From NCBI RefSeq assembly GCF_000503215.1, contig NZ_KI628539.1, forward strand, positions 434,001-498,000: a stretch of DNA of 64,000 nt, in the 5' to 3' direction. Position numbers and translations under genes: made by a program. Source of the stretch: Pseudomonas canadensis. Lineage in GTDB: Bacteria; Pseudomonadota; Gammaproteobacteria; Pseudomonadales; Pseudomonadaceae. Below, in pieces: positions 16,582 through 24,963 of this stretch. The first letter of the stretch is position 1. Each line of letters begins with the position of its first letter. A model generated the notes under the pieces. It searched no databases. It had not been told where the DNA came from and was given only the letters and a program-made list of their open reading frames with translations.

Positions 16582-17103
16582 ATGAAAACCAAAATGAAAA
16601 CTGTGCTGTTGTCTATCGGGTTGCTGGCGGGTTCGGCTTCCGTTGCTCATGCGGCCGATGGAACGGTGACGTTCGTGGGGTCGGTCCACTCGGGTGCTTG
16701 CTCGATCAAGCCTGACTCTGTCGATCAGACAGTCAACCTTGGTGCGATTGCCAAACACCAGTTGGAAGCGGGCGGCAAGTCTGAAGCACGGCGCGTGCTG
16801 ATCGAGCTTGAAGGGTGCGATTTGAGCGGCCTCACCGATAACACAGTCACCACGACTTTCACGGCGACACCATCAAGCGCCGTTCCCGGTGCAATCGGTA
16901 CGGTGGGAGGCGCGGGCAACGTGGGCATTATGATGACCCATGGCAGTAAACCTATCGAGCTGGGTGTCGCTACCACTCCGCAAGCTATTTCCACCGGTAA
17001 TAACACGTTGGAATTCGGTGCCTATGTACAAGGCGCCGCGACCGCGCCAATCGTCCCTGGTGAATTCAGCGCAGTCACCAACTTCACCTTGGCTTATCAG
17101 TAA
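16582..17103 (+). CDS. Fimbrial major subunit (FimA-type pilin)
   Basis: 173 residues from the ATG at 16582; GTG at 16576 and ATG at 16594 are alternatives. Seen: signal peptide ending VAHAADG, early Cys (SGACSIKP) and second Cys (LEGCD) about 40 residues apart for the pilin disulphide, an alternating hydrophobic N-terminal donor strand, and a penultimate-tyrosine C-terminus (TNFTLAYQ) recognised by the chaperone. First gene of the locus and followed by a strong hairpin, so it is probably the most abundant product and forms the rod. It resembles the pilin at 22674-23222 (shared AYVQG segment). Confidence 0.9.
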   Translation: MKTKMKTVLLSIGLLAGSASVAHAADGTVTFVGSVHSGACSIKPDSVDQTVNLGAIAKHQLEAGGKSEARRVLIELEGCDLSGLTDNTVTTTFTATPSSAVPGAIGTVGGAGNVGIMMTHGSKPIELGVATTPQAISTGNNTLEFGAYVQGAATAPIVPGEFSAVTNFTLAYQ

Positions 17104-17105
17104 GT

Positions 17106-17135
17106 TTTCCCCCCGCCACTGCGGTGGTGGGGGGA
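17106..17135 (+). promoter_or_regulatory. Strong intercistronic hairpin after the major pilin gene
   Basis: TTCCCCCCGCCAC (17106-17118) pairs with GTGGTGGGGGGAA-type sequence ending at 17135 around a tiny loop, directly after the pilin stop. There is no T-run, so it is more likely a 3' stabiliser or partial attenuator than a full terminator. This would give more pilin than usher and minor subunits, as in other fimbrial operons. Confidence 0.7.
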
Positions 17136-17153
17136 ACTTGGCGGGAGATAAAG

Positions 17154-17714
17154 GTGAACAAAGTTATAAGTCTCGCTATTGCCTCTTCATTGACGATGCT
17201 CATCAGCTCTTGCGCTGTCGCCCAGGCGCCTGCGCAAGGCGAGGGTGTGGTCACGCTCGCAGGTGAAGTTGTCGACTCAGCCTGTGGGCTGGAACTGGCC
17301 AGTGTCGATCAAGCCATCGAGATGAACCCCGAGCCCATCGGTCGGCTTTTGCGAAGCGGGCGGGGGGAAATCCATCCCTTCCAGTTGCGTCTGGTTAATT
17401 GCTCATTGACGCGTCCTGACCCTTCGCGGCCCGGGGCGAGCCTGCCGGACTGGCAGCACATGCGTGTGACGTTTGATGCGCCTACCGACAGAGAAGGGCG
17501 CTCGTTTGCTCTCTTCGGCAGCTCGCAGGGAGTGGCTCTGCATATCGAGGACGCTGCGGGCCAGGAGAGTGTCCCGGGTGTGCCGATGGCGCTGCTTCCG
17601 TTGGTGGCGGGCGATATGACACTTCACTACACGCTGCGCCTGGTTGGCAACGGATTACCGCTGGCAGCCGGGCCACACAACGCCGCAGTGCGGTTCAAGT
17701 TGGAATACTTTTGA
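17154..17714 (+). CDS. Fimbrial minor subunit
   Basis: 186 residues from GTG at 17154, which has GGGAG six bases upstream (17143-17147); the GTG at 17124 has no such site. Seen: signal peptide with a cysteine (SCAVAQA), disulphide pair (SACGLELAS and VNCSLTRP), and a C-terminus VRFKLEYF with the aromatic pattern of chaperone-bound subunits. It is similar in plan to the subunit at 21101-21673 (C-x-L-E-x-x-S-x-x-Q). Periplasmic, then surface pilus component; exact place in the pilus unknown. Confidence 0.85.
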   Translation: MNKVISLAIASSLTMLISSCAVAQAPAQGEGVVTLAGEVVDSACGLELASVDQAIEMNPEPIGRLLRSGRGEIHPFQLRLVNCSLTRPDPSRPGASLPDWQHMRVTFDAPTDREGRSFALFGSSQGVALHIEDAAGQESVPGVPMALLPLVAGDMTLHYTLRLVGNGLPLAAGPHNAAVRFKLEYF

Positions 17715-17733
17715 ACATTGATGGGCTGCTTGC

Positions 17734-20324
17734 ATGTTGAATACATCGAAGGTCAGAAATACGCTGCGCCCAAGCCTTTTTGGCGGGTTGATATCACTGG
17801 CGGGTACGGCATTGGGTGCCGGGGATATCGAGTTCAATACCGACGTTCTTGATCTGAGTGATCGCTCCAATATTGACCTGTCTCAGTTTGCGCGCAGCGG
17901 GTTCATTCTGCCGGGTACTTACTCGATGGTCGTGCAGATCAATACTCAGCCTCTGTCTGAGCAGTCGGTGGCGTTTTATCCACCGGATAATGATCCCAAA
18001 GGCAGTCAAGCCTGCTTATCACCAGGCCTGGTGGAACAGTTGGGCCTCAAGGCGTCCGGCGCGGCCAGCCTTACCTGGTGGAAAGGCGGGCAGTGCCTGG
18101 ATACTCAAGGCTTGCCAGGCATGGAGGTCAGTGGCGACCTGGCTACCGCCACGCTGAGCATCAGCCTGCCCCAAGCTTACCTCGAGTACAGCGACATTAA
18201 CTGGGACCCACCCTCGCGTTGGGATGAAGGGGTGCCGGGATTGCTCGTTGACTACAACCTGACCGCGCTGTCCAGCTACCGAAAGAACGACGAGGCTCGT
18301 AACAACCTCACGGGTAACGGAACGCTCGGGGCCAATGCCGGGGCCTGGCGCCTGCGGGCAGATTGGCAGGGACGTGTCGAAAAAGGCCGCGACGCGGCGC
18401 CCAGTCCTCAGCGGCTGGAGTGGAGCCGTTACTACGCTTATCGCGCCATTCCTGCGCTGAAAGCCCGCTTGGTGGTGGGCGAAAACTACCTGTATTCGGA
18501 CCTGTTTGACAGCTTCCGCTTTACCGGTGCCGCCCTCAATTCGGACGAAAGCCAGTTGCCGCCCAACTTGCGCGGTTACGCGCCGGAAGTGGTCGGGGTG
18601 GCCAAAACCAACGCGAGGGTGATCATCAGCCAGCAGGGCCGTGTGCTCTATGAAACGCTGGTTGCGGCCGGGCCGTTTCGTATCCAGGACCTGAACGACG
18701 CCGTCACCGGCAGGCTGGATGTGCGGGTCGAAGAGCAGGACGGCACGGTACACACCTCCCAGGTCGATACCGCAGGCGTTCCCTACCTGACGCGCCCGGG
18801 GCAAGTCCGTTACAAACTGGCGACGGGGCGACCGTCCAACCTTCAGTACGGCGCGGATGGCAACTTCTTCGGCAGTGGCGAGTTTTCGTGGGGCATCAGT
18901 AATGGCTGGTCGCTGTTTGGCGGCGGTATCACCGATAACAACTACCGCGCGTTGACGGCCGGGGTTGGTCGTGACCTGTTGGCGTTTGGTGCGGTGTCGC
19001 TTGATGCCACTCAGTCCCGTGCAACGGTGTGGAACGAGACGCTCTCGGGCAAATCCTACCGCCTTCAATACTCCAAGCACTTTGAAGAGTACGACAGCCA
19101 AGTCACCTTTGCCGGTTACCGGTTTTCCGAGAAGAACTACTTGAGCATGAGCGAATACCTCGATGCTCGCCATTATGGGCGCAACGGTGAACTCGCCGGG
19201 CCCGGCGTGAACGGATCCTGGAAACCGATCGGCGGCAGCAAGGCCCTGTATACCGCGACGGTCAACAAGCAATTTCGTGACCTGAGCACCACCGTTTACG
19301 CCAGCTACAACAAGCAGACGTATTGGGAGCGGCCCGCCACTCAACGCTGGAACCTGTCGGCATCACGCTACTTCAATGTGGGTACCGTAAAGAACCTGAG
19401 CTTGTCCCTGAACCTGTACCGCACGCTGGATTACAACTACAAGGACAACGGCATGGCGCTGACGGTCAGCCTGCCATTGGGCAGCACCGGCACGCTGTCG
19501 ATGGACGCTAGCAGAGGCGCAGGCAAAAACCGTTTTTCAACGCGCTACAGCGATCGCCTCGATGAACGCAACAGCTACCAACTCAGCGCCGGCAATAGGT
19601 CCGCCAGTGGTTACCTGAGTCATATCGGCGACTACGCCGACATAACCTCACCGTCAGCCAACAAGAAGGTAATTACACCAGCCTCAGTGCGTCGGCTCGC
19701 GGTGGCGGCACGCTCACGCCTTACGGTGGAGCGCTGCATCGAACCAACAGTACTGGCGGCACCCGTCTGATGGTGGACACAGGCGGTGTGTCTGATGTGC
19801 CTGTGCGCGGTTACGGCACGCCGACGCGCAGCAACGTTTTCGGCAAGGCGGTGATTTCCGATATCGGCAGTTACCAGCGTACGGCGGCCAGTGTCGACCT
19901 GGAAAGTTTGCCGAGCAACGTCGAAGCCACTCAATCCGTCACGCAACTGACCCTCACCGAAGGGGCCATTGGTTATCGCTCCCTGGACGTGATTGCCGGT
20001 GAGAAGGCCATGGCGGTGCTGCGCTTGCCGGATGGCAGTTCACCGCCCTTCGGCGCGGTGGTGAAAAACACAAAACAGCAAGACACCGGGATCGTGAATG
20101 ACGGCGGGCAGGTTTACCTGAGCGGCATTCAGGCGGGCGAAGCGATGACCGTGAGTTGGGGAGGAAGCGAGCGATGCACCCTCACGCTGCCCGTCGTTTT
20201 GCCGGCCGACGCCTTGAGCGATGCCCTGCAACTGGGCTGCCGCCTGGCCGCCACTGATCAATCTGCACCTGAACCAGCCTCGCTGACCGGGAAGCCTACC
20301 GACACGGAGAACACATCCTCATGA
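17734..20324 (+). pseudogene. Fimbrial outer-membrane usher (FimD/PapC family), one-base frameshift
   Basis: The usher is split in two frames: 17734-19770 carries the N-terminal domain (FNTDVLDL near residue 35), barrel and plug (PPNLRGYAP, QGRVLYETLVAAGPF), and a second frame continues with NLTVSQQEGNYTS, RGGGTLTPYGGALH, TRLMVDTGGVSD, VPVRGYG and the C-terminal plug-binding domain up to 20324. The switch is at about 19641, where ADIT should read ADHNLT; loss of one C in GACCATAACC explains it exactly. The joined product would be about 862 residues, normal for an usher. There is no slippery heptamer, so programmed frameshifting is unlikely: either the gene is inactive or the assembly has an error. 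Its 3' end overlaps the chaperone start by ATGA. Confidence 0.88.
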
Positions 20325-21079
20325 AGCTGAACATGCGCCTCTCATTTCAGGCCTTAATGCTGCTGGCCCTTGGCTTGAGCCAGAGCGTCAACGCCGCTGT
20401 TGGCCTGGACCGTACCCGCGTGATTTTTGATGGCAGCAAAGATGCCACCAGCGTGAACATCACCAATAACAACACCCAATTGCCGTATTTGGCTCAAGGC
20501 TGGATCGAGGATGAAGCGGGCAAAAAAATCACTTCGCCCTTGATCGTGCTGCCACCGGTCCAACGCCTGGAGCCTGGGAAACAGAGCCAGCTGAAAGTGC
20601 AGGCGCTGCCGGCGGCCAAGTCGTTACCGCAGGACCGCGAGACGGTCTTCTACTTCAATCTGCGGGAAATTCCGCCGCGCAGCGACAAGGCCAACACCCT
20701 GCAAATTGCGCTGCAAACCCGGATCAAGTTGTTCTACCGACCGCAAGCCATCACGCCGAGCCAGCAAGACTTGTCGAACCCTTGGCAGCAAAAGCTGACC
20801 CTGACCCTCGCCGGCGAGCGTTATCAGGTGAACAACCCGACGCCTTACTACGTGACCCTGGTGGATGCGCGCAGCACCAAAGACGGCAAAACCGTGCCGG
20901 GCTTCGAGCCGCTGATGGTCCCGCCCAAAGGTGCATTGACCCTGGGGCCGACGGCCAAGGAACTCGGCACCACCCCTCACCTGGCCTACGTGAATGACTA
21001 CGGTGGACGCCCGCTGCTGGCTTTCACCTGCACCGGAAGCGCTTGCACCGTGAGCGCGCAAGTATCGCCTGATAAGTAG
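20321..21079 (+). CDS. Periplasmic fimbrial chaperone (FimC/PapD family)
   Basis: 252 residues. Seen: signal peptide ending SVNAAVG, domain 1 with LDRTRVIFDG and NNNTQLPYLAQGWIED, the PapD-type signature FYFNLREIPP near residue 108 containing the conserved edge, an RIKLFYRP segment near residue 137, and domain 2. Arg in RTRVIF and Lys in TRIKLFYRP are the two residues that anchor the subunit C-terminus in this family. Translationally coupled to the usher by ATGA. It would guide all the subunits of this locus. Confidence 0.93.
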   Translation: MKLNMRLSFQALMLLALGLSQSVNAAVGLDRTRVIFDGSKDATSVNITNNNTQLPYLAQGWIEDEAGKKITSPLIVLPPVQRLEPGKQSQLKVQALPAAKSLPQDRETVFYFNLREIPPRSDKANTLQIALQTRIKLFYRPQAITPSQQDLSNPWQQKLTLTLAGERYQVNNPTPYYVTLVDARSTKDGKTVPGFEPLMVPPKGALTLGPTAKELGTTPHLAYVNDYGGRPLLAFTCTGSACTVSAQVSPDK

Positions 21080-21100
21080 CCCCTGCTGCTGGAGAACGTC

Positions 21101-21673
21101 ATGAAGTTGCAGATTGTGAAGGGCTTGGGCGGCCTGTTACTGGCCATTGTCGGGCCAGCGCACGCTGAGGATGTCGAGGGCATGAATGGGCGGTTGAACG
21201 TTACCGGGGCGATGCATGAAACCCCGTGCAGCCTGGAGATGACCTCGCTGCATCAAACGATCGACCTGGGCGCGGTGTCGGCCAGCCAGTTGCAACGGCC
21301 CGGCGATCAGGCAAAACCGGTGGCGTTTCAATTGCGCTTTACCGACTGCCAGCGCACGGCCGGCAGCATCCGCAGTGAGCGTACGGGGAGACTGACTTGG
21401 AGTGCCTTTCAACCGGTGTTGTCGGTGGCTTTTTTCGCGCCCGCCGATGATGAGGATTCACGCCTGGTCAAAGTGCAAGGCGTGACCGGGATGGGCCTGC
21501 AATTGACCGATGCACTGGGGCGCGATGTACAGCTGGGTTCAAGGGGCGAACCGTTGTTCTTGCCGCTGGGCAGCAACACCCAGACCTGGCTTGTACAGCC
21601 CACACGCACCGCCGCCGCGTTGACCAGTGGGGCCTACCGGGCCGTGGTGGATTTCAGGCTCAACTATGAGTAA
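21101..21673 (+). CDS. Fimbrial minor subunit
   Basis: 190 residues, GGAG 7 bases before the start. Seen: signal peptide ending GPAHAED, cysteines in ETPCSLEM and TDCQRT, a subunit-type C-terminus VVDFRLNYE. Close in plan to the subunit at 17154-17714, so the pair probably arose by duplication around the usher-chaperone genes. Confidence 0.87.
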   Translation: MKLQIVKGLGGLLLAIVGPAHAEDVEGMNGRLNVTGAMHETPCSLEMTSLHQTIDLGAVSASQLQRPGDQAKPVAFQLRFTDCQRTAGSIRSERTGRLTWSAFQPVLSVAFFAPADDEDSRLVKVQGVTGMGLQLTDALGRDVQLGSRGEPLFLPLGSNTQTWLVQPTRTAAALTSGAYRAVVDFRLNYE

Positions 21674-21683
21674 GGGCAGAACG

Positions 21684-22169
21684 ATGGCTAAGTTAACCCT
21701 GCTTTTTGGTGGCGGCCTGCTGTGGGCTGTCAGCCAAGGTGTGCAGGCCAACAACACCAATTTGACTATCCGTGCGGTAATCATCGCGCCGCCGCCGTGC
21801 GTCATCAACAGCGGCACGACCCTTGATGTGCCGTTTGGCAATGACCTGCTGACGTCACGGGTCGACGGGGTGAATTACCGCCGTGGCGTGCCCTATACCG
21901 TCACCTGTGATTCGCCTTTCAGCAACGCCTTGACCCTGGAACTCAAGGGCACGGGTGCTGCGTTTGATGACCGCGTGCTCGTGACCCGCAAGCCGGACCT
22001 TGGCGTAAAGCTGTTCGTGAACGGTGCCGACTGGCCGCTCAATACTGCCGTGAATTTTACCTATCCAAACTTTCCGGTGGTGCAGGCGGTACCCGTCAAA
22101 CGCGCGGGCAGCACACTGACGGGAGGGGCCTTTGATGCGACCGCCACCCTGGTGGTCGACTATCAATGA
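21684..22169 (+). CDS. Fimbrial tip or adaptor subunit (first of tandem pair)
   Basis: 161 residues from the ATG at 21684 with AAGGG upstream; ATG at 21666 would also keep a signal peptide but overlaps the previous gene. Seen: cleavage after GVQANN, PPPCVINSGTTLDVPFG, VDGVNYRRGVPYTVTC and C-terminal ATATLVVDYQ. The Cys pattern (PPPC ... TVTC) is that of MrkF/PapK-like adaptors. About half of its positions are shared with the next gene, including the RVDGV-YRRGV-YT-C block. Confidence 0.87.
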   Translation: MAKLTLLFGGGLLWAVSQGVQANNTNLTIRAVIIAPPPCVINSGTTLDVPFGNDLLTSRVDGVNYRRGVPYTVTCDSPFSNALTLELKGTGAAFDDRVLVTRKPDLGVKLFVNGADWPLNTAVNFTYPNFPVVQAVPVKRAGSTLTGGAFDATATLVVDYQ

Positions 22170-22182
22170 AGAGGAATGATCA

Positions 22183-22662
22183 ATGACCTTTTGGCAGCCA
22201 CGAGCGTTGCTCGCCTTGTGCTCCATCGGCCTGTGCAGCGGTGCGTCGGCCAACCTGACCTTTAGCGGGACGCTGAACGAGCCGCCGCCCTGCACGATTG
22301 ACGCGGGAAACACGATTGAAGTGGATTTCGGAGATGTCGGGGTCAAGCGCGTCGACGGTGTGAAGTACCGCAGGGGGGTCGCTTACACCATCAGCTGCGG
22401 CCCGGCCACGCTGCCGTGGGAACTGAAGCTGAGCGTAAACGGTACACCAACGCCGTATGACGCCTCAGCGGTGCAGACCAATGTGCCTGCGCTGGGCATC
22501 CGGGTGTATCAGAACAACGTGCCGTTTCCACTCAATACGCGCTTGGACATATCCCTGCCAACACCGCCGGTATTGGAAGTGGTGCCGGTCAAACAGCCCG
22601 GTGCAACGCTGGTCCCCGCGAGGTTCGCAGCAGTGGCCACGTTGTTGGCCGAGTACGAGTAG
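22183..22662 (+). CDS. Fimbrial tip or adaptor subunit (second of tandem pair)
   Basis: 159 residues with GAGGA before the start. Seen: signal peptide ending SGASAN, NEPPPCTIDAGNTIEVDFGDVGV, RVDGVKYRRGVAYTISC and a C-terminus VATLLAEYE. It is a paralogue of the preceding gene and follows it by 13 bases. Tandem adaptors in chaperone-usher pili usually link rod and adhesin. Confidence 0.87.
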   Translation: MTFWQPRALLALCSIGLCSGASANLTFSGTLNEPPPCTIDAGNTIEVDFGDVGVKRVDGVKYRRGVAYTISCGPATLPWELKLSVNGTPTPYDASAVQTNVPALGIRVYQNNVPFPLNTRLDISLPTPPVLEVVPVKQPGATLVPARFAAVATLLAEYE

Positions 22663-22673
22663 GAGCTGAGTCT

Positions 22674-23222
22674 ATGCGACATGAAAAGGTTCATAAGGCT
22701 TGGTCATGTGCCGGGCTGGCGTTACTGCTGACCTGCGGGCTGATGCCCGAGGCTCAAGCGGCGGACAACCTGAGCTTCAAGGGCAACCTGGTTGAACAAG
22801 CCTGCACCCTGCGTCCCGGTGACGAGGCAATCACCTTCGAACTCTGGGACGTGACCAGCAAGCACCTCTACCTCAACACACGTTCACAAGGCAGGGGTTT
22901 CAAGCTGCACCTGGAGGACTGCGACACCACGATTAGCAACACGGTCACTATCCAGTTCGGCGGCAGGGAAAACACCGCGCTACCGGGGCTGTTCGCGCTG
23001 GATGGTGGCAGTGGCGCCTCGGGTATCGGGGTCGGCTTGGAGACGCCAAGCAACACGCCATTGCCTCTGAATGCCGTCAGCGATGAACAGGTGTTGAGCA
23101 ATGGCAGCAATGTGATCGAGCTCAAGGCCTACGTGCAGGGCGAGCCGCAGGCCATCAGCGATCAAACCATCGGGCACGGCACCTTTACGGTGACCTCCAC
23201 GTTTACGTTGGACTATCCGTAA
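22674..23222 (+). CDS. Fimbrial subunit (FimA-like)
   Basis: 182 residues. Seen: signal peptide ending EAQAADN, LVEQACTLRPGDE and HLEDCDT as the disulphide pair, ELKAYVQG and C-terminal STFTLDYP. It resembles the first pilin of the locus rather than the minor subunits. Starts 11 bases after the previous stop. Confidence 0.87.
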   Translation: MRHEKVHKAWSCAGLALLLTCGLMPEAQAADNLSFKGNLVEQACTLRPGDEAITFELWDVTSKHLYLNTRSQGRGFKLHLEDCDTTISNTVTIQFGGRENTALPGLFALDGGSGASGIGVGLETPSNTPLPLNAVSDEQVLSNGSNVIELKAYVQGEPQAISDQTIGHGTFTVTSTFTLDYP

Positions 23223-23302
23223 GCGCCTCAGACAAACCTTAACCCTCGCCTGGGCGGCTGTTCACTACGCACGCCAGGGTAGAGGAGCAACGAGAGATCA
23301 AA

Positions 23303-24268
23303 ATGAAACGACTTTATGGCGTCATGACGCTGCTCGTCCTGATTTCGTTCACTGCGACCGCAAATGCAGCCAGATGCCGTGTGAATGGTGGGCCGTGGGC
23401 CGAGATTGTTGGAGAACTCCCTCTACAAGTTCCTGTGACCGTTACCCTGGCCGCAGACCGTACGCGGATCACGATGGAGGGGGCACGACTTGAATGTGGA
23501 TTCTCCAGAGACTCGCAGACCCCGACCTCGCGGGTGGATTTCTGGGCGACCGGCAGCGCGACAGGAACGCCCTGGATACCGGGTCCAAAATTCGCCAATC
23601 AGGGCGCTGGTTTGCGAATCCTAGGCGGGCACTACAATATTCCTATTGCGCATGGTATTCGGGTCGCCACGCTGCCTGACGACTTGCGTGGTTATCCGGT
23701 CGACGTTACGCCCTATATTCTGGTGCGCAACGATCCGGCCAACCCAATCGATATTCGAACCGGGGATATGCTCGGGACGCTACGTCTCGCCGCCACGAAC
23801 AACTACAACTCAAGTGTCGCGAGCATCTCGGTCAGGTACATTGCCGCCAACAACTTCACCGTCTCCCCCTCGGCGTGCACGATCAACAATAACAACCCGA
23901 TCGAGATCAACTTCGGCAACGTGCACCAGCGCGGAATCGGCACCGACCCGCTGACAACCACCATTCGCGTCGACCGCAGGCTTACCTACACCTGCCCGGA
24001 CGGCGGGATTACCACACCGATAACCATCTCCTACAAAGGCACCCCGTCATCGTTCAACACACACCTGTTGACAATGACCAATCCGGACGTAGGCACGGCT
24101 CTTGTTCGTGCGGGGTCTGCGGTTCAAGTCAACGGTTCGTTCCTCACCCGTATTACCAACAGTGTTGGCGGCGACGACGTGACGTTTACGCTTGTTCGAA
24201 GACCCGGGTCGCTACCTGCCGCCGGGCCCATCAGTGGCAGTGGTGTACTGGTGATGGGCGTGCCCTGA
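23303..24268 (+). CDS. Two-domain fimbrial adhesin
   Basis: 321 residues, about twice a pilin. Seen: signal peptide ending ATANAARC, an N-terminal receptor-binding-type domain (about 22-185, with Cys in ARCRVNG and RLECGFSR), then a pilin domain starting SVRYIAANNFTVSPSACTINNNNPIEINFG with second Cys in LTYTCPDG and C-terminal SGVLVMGV. Two domains and terminal position are typical of tip adhesins. The ribosome-binding site is GAGGAG about 17 bases upstream or GAGAG nearer. It follows an 80-base spacer with a weak hairpin. Receptor specificity unknown. Confidence 0.88.
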   Translation: MKRLYGVMTLLVLISFTATANAARCRVNGGPWAEIVGELPLQVPVTVTLAADRTRITMEGARLECGFSRDSQTPTSRVDFWATGSATGTPWIPGPKFANQGAGLRILGGHYNIPIAHGIRVATLPDDLRGYPVDVTPYILVRNDPANPIDIRTGDMLGTLRLAATNNYNSSVASISVRYIAANNFTVSPSACTINNNNPIEINFGNVHQRGIGTDPLTTTIRVDRRLTYTCPDGGITTPITISYKGTPSSFNTHLLTMTNPDVGTALVRAGSAVQVNGSFLTRITNSVGGDDVTFTLVRRPGSLPAAGPISGSGVLVMGVP

Positions 24269-24552
24269 CGCTCCCGCTAGGTTGATGCCCCTTCCCATGC
24301 GCATGGAGCCAGTGCGATGAGCACCCTTGCCTACGAGCCGATGCTGTCCAACGGTACCGACACGATTGCGCTGAAGGTCATCTTCAATCAACAAGCGCTG
24401 GGCCTCAGCCCTCAGCGGGTAGTGGAGGAAGGTGAGGCGAAAAATGGCAAGCGCTGCTGCTGGAAATAGCCGCGTTGAAGCCCGATGACGGTTATGTGCC
24501 CGGCCAGTATTTTGGCAATGTACAGATTATTTTCGATGCGTTGCGCCCATGA
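24269..24552 (+). pseudogene. Decayed CS1/alpha-type fimbrial major subunit fragment
   Basis: Three overlapping reading frames together read as the C-terminal half of a CS1-type pilin: LMPLPMRMEPVR (24282-24317), then STLAYEPMLSNGTDTIALKV and FNQQALGLSPQRVVEEGEA (24320-24440), then ALLLEIAALKPDDGYVPGQY and FGNVQIIFDALRP (24451-24552). The pattern NGTDTI-L-V-FN, SPQ-VV and G-Y-G-V-IIFD is that of CS1/Coo-type pilins, a different clade from the fimbriae upstream. Each break is explained by loss of one base (near 24319, and in the A-run at 24441-24445). The N-terminus and signal peptide are missing. Confidence 0.65.
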
Positions 24553-24751
24553 ACGGAGTACAGCGTTTGAGCACCTGGACAGCGAGCAGGCTGATGCAAC
24601 TCACCGGCGCGACGCTGGTAAGTGGGTTGCTGCTGGGCCTGCCCGGCACCACAACGGCAGCCACCGTGAATATGTCGAGGACATGCTGCAACCCGCTGTC
24701 GCCAGCCCCTATGAAGGCAATGTCACAGTAATTTGGGACTCCGAGGTGTAG
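24549..24751 (+). pseudogene. Fragment of a secreted fimbrial-type protein
   Basis: Starting at the ATG 24549 (ATGA overlap with the pilin fragment) there is a signal-peptide-like stretch, ATLVSGLLLGLPGTTTAATVN. After about 24660 the sense shifts to another frame reading REYVEDMLQPAVASPYEGN and VTVIWDSEV, then a stop at 24751. The end has the G-V-x-I-W-D strand of a fimbrial or chaperone-like protein. It looks like a gene with a large internal deletion that once followed the CS1 pilin. The identity of the parent gene is uncertain. Confidence 0.45.
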
Positions 24752-24764
24752 CCGCCCTACCCGA

Positions 24765-24919
24765 GTACCGCCAACGGGCAGAGGGGCTAGTTGCCTGGCG
24801 GCGCGAGATGGCGGGATCGCCGTTTCATCATCAATGATCAGGTCACACCGCCGAGGTGTGTAGGTGCGCATGGCCGTTTGCGACCCTTTATCCTTGAGGG
24901 TGAAGCTCGGGTTTGCCAG
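24765..24919 (-). pseudogene. Remnant of a second siderophore-interacting protein gene
   Basis: The minus strand reads NPSFTLKDKGSQTAMRTYTP then RRCDLIIDDETAIPPSRAAR and QLAPLPVGGTRV. This aligns with the intact reductase at 14771-15538 (SPAFTIKGDGPQPAMRDYTP, RRFDL, LLIGDETALPAIARRLEELP). About 50 codons between RRFDL and the GDET motif are deleted, and the gene is cut at its 5' side by the palindrome at 24923-24942. Differences are spread along the fragment, so it is an old paralogue rather than a fresh duplicate. Confidence 0.65.
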
Positions 24920-24922
24920 CGT

Positions 24923-24942
24923 GGAGCGAGCAAGCTCGCTCC
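24923..24942. repeat. REP-like palindrome GGAGCGAGC-AA-GCTCGCTCC
   Basis: Perfect 9-base arms around AA. It belongs to the second REP-like family of the window (compare 40407-40434). It lies 22 bases after the stop of the toxin-like gene and truncates the SIP remnant. Confidence 0.75.
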
Positions 24943-24963
24943 TTCAATCAACAGCCTTGTGGA

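Noticed and set aside
19630..19650. Programmed frameshift in the usher gene
   Set aside because: No slippery heptamer, no downstream pseudoknot-like element and ushers are not known to use recoding; a one-base deletion explains it.
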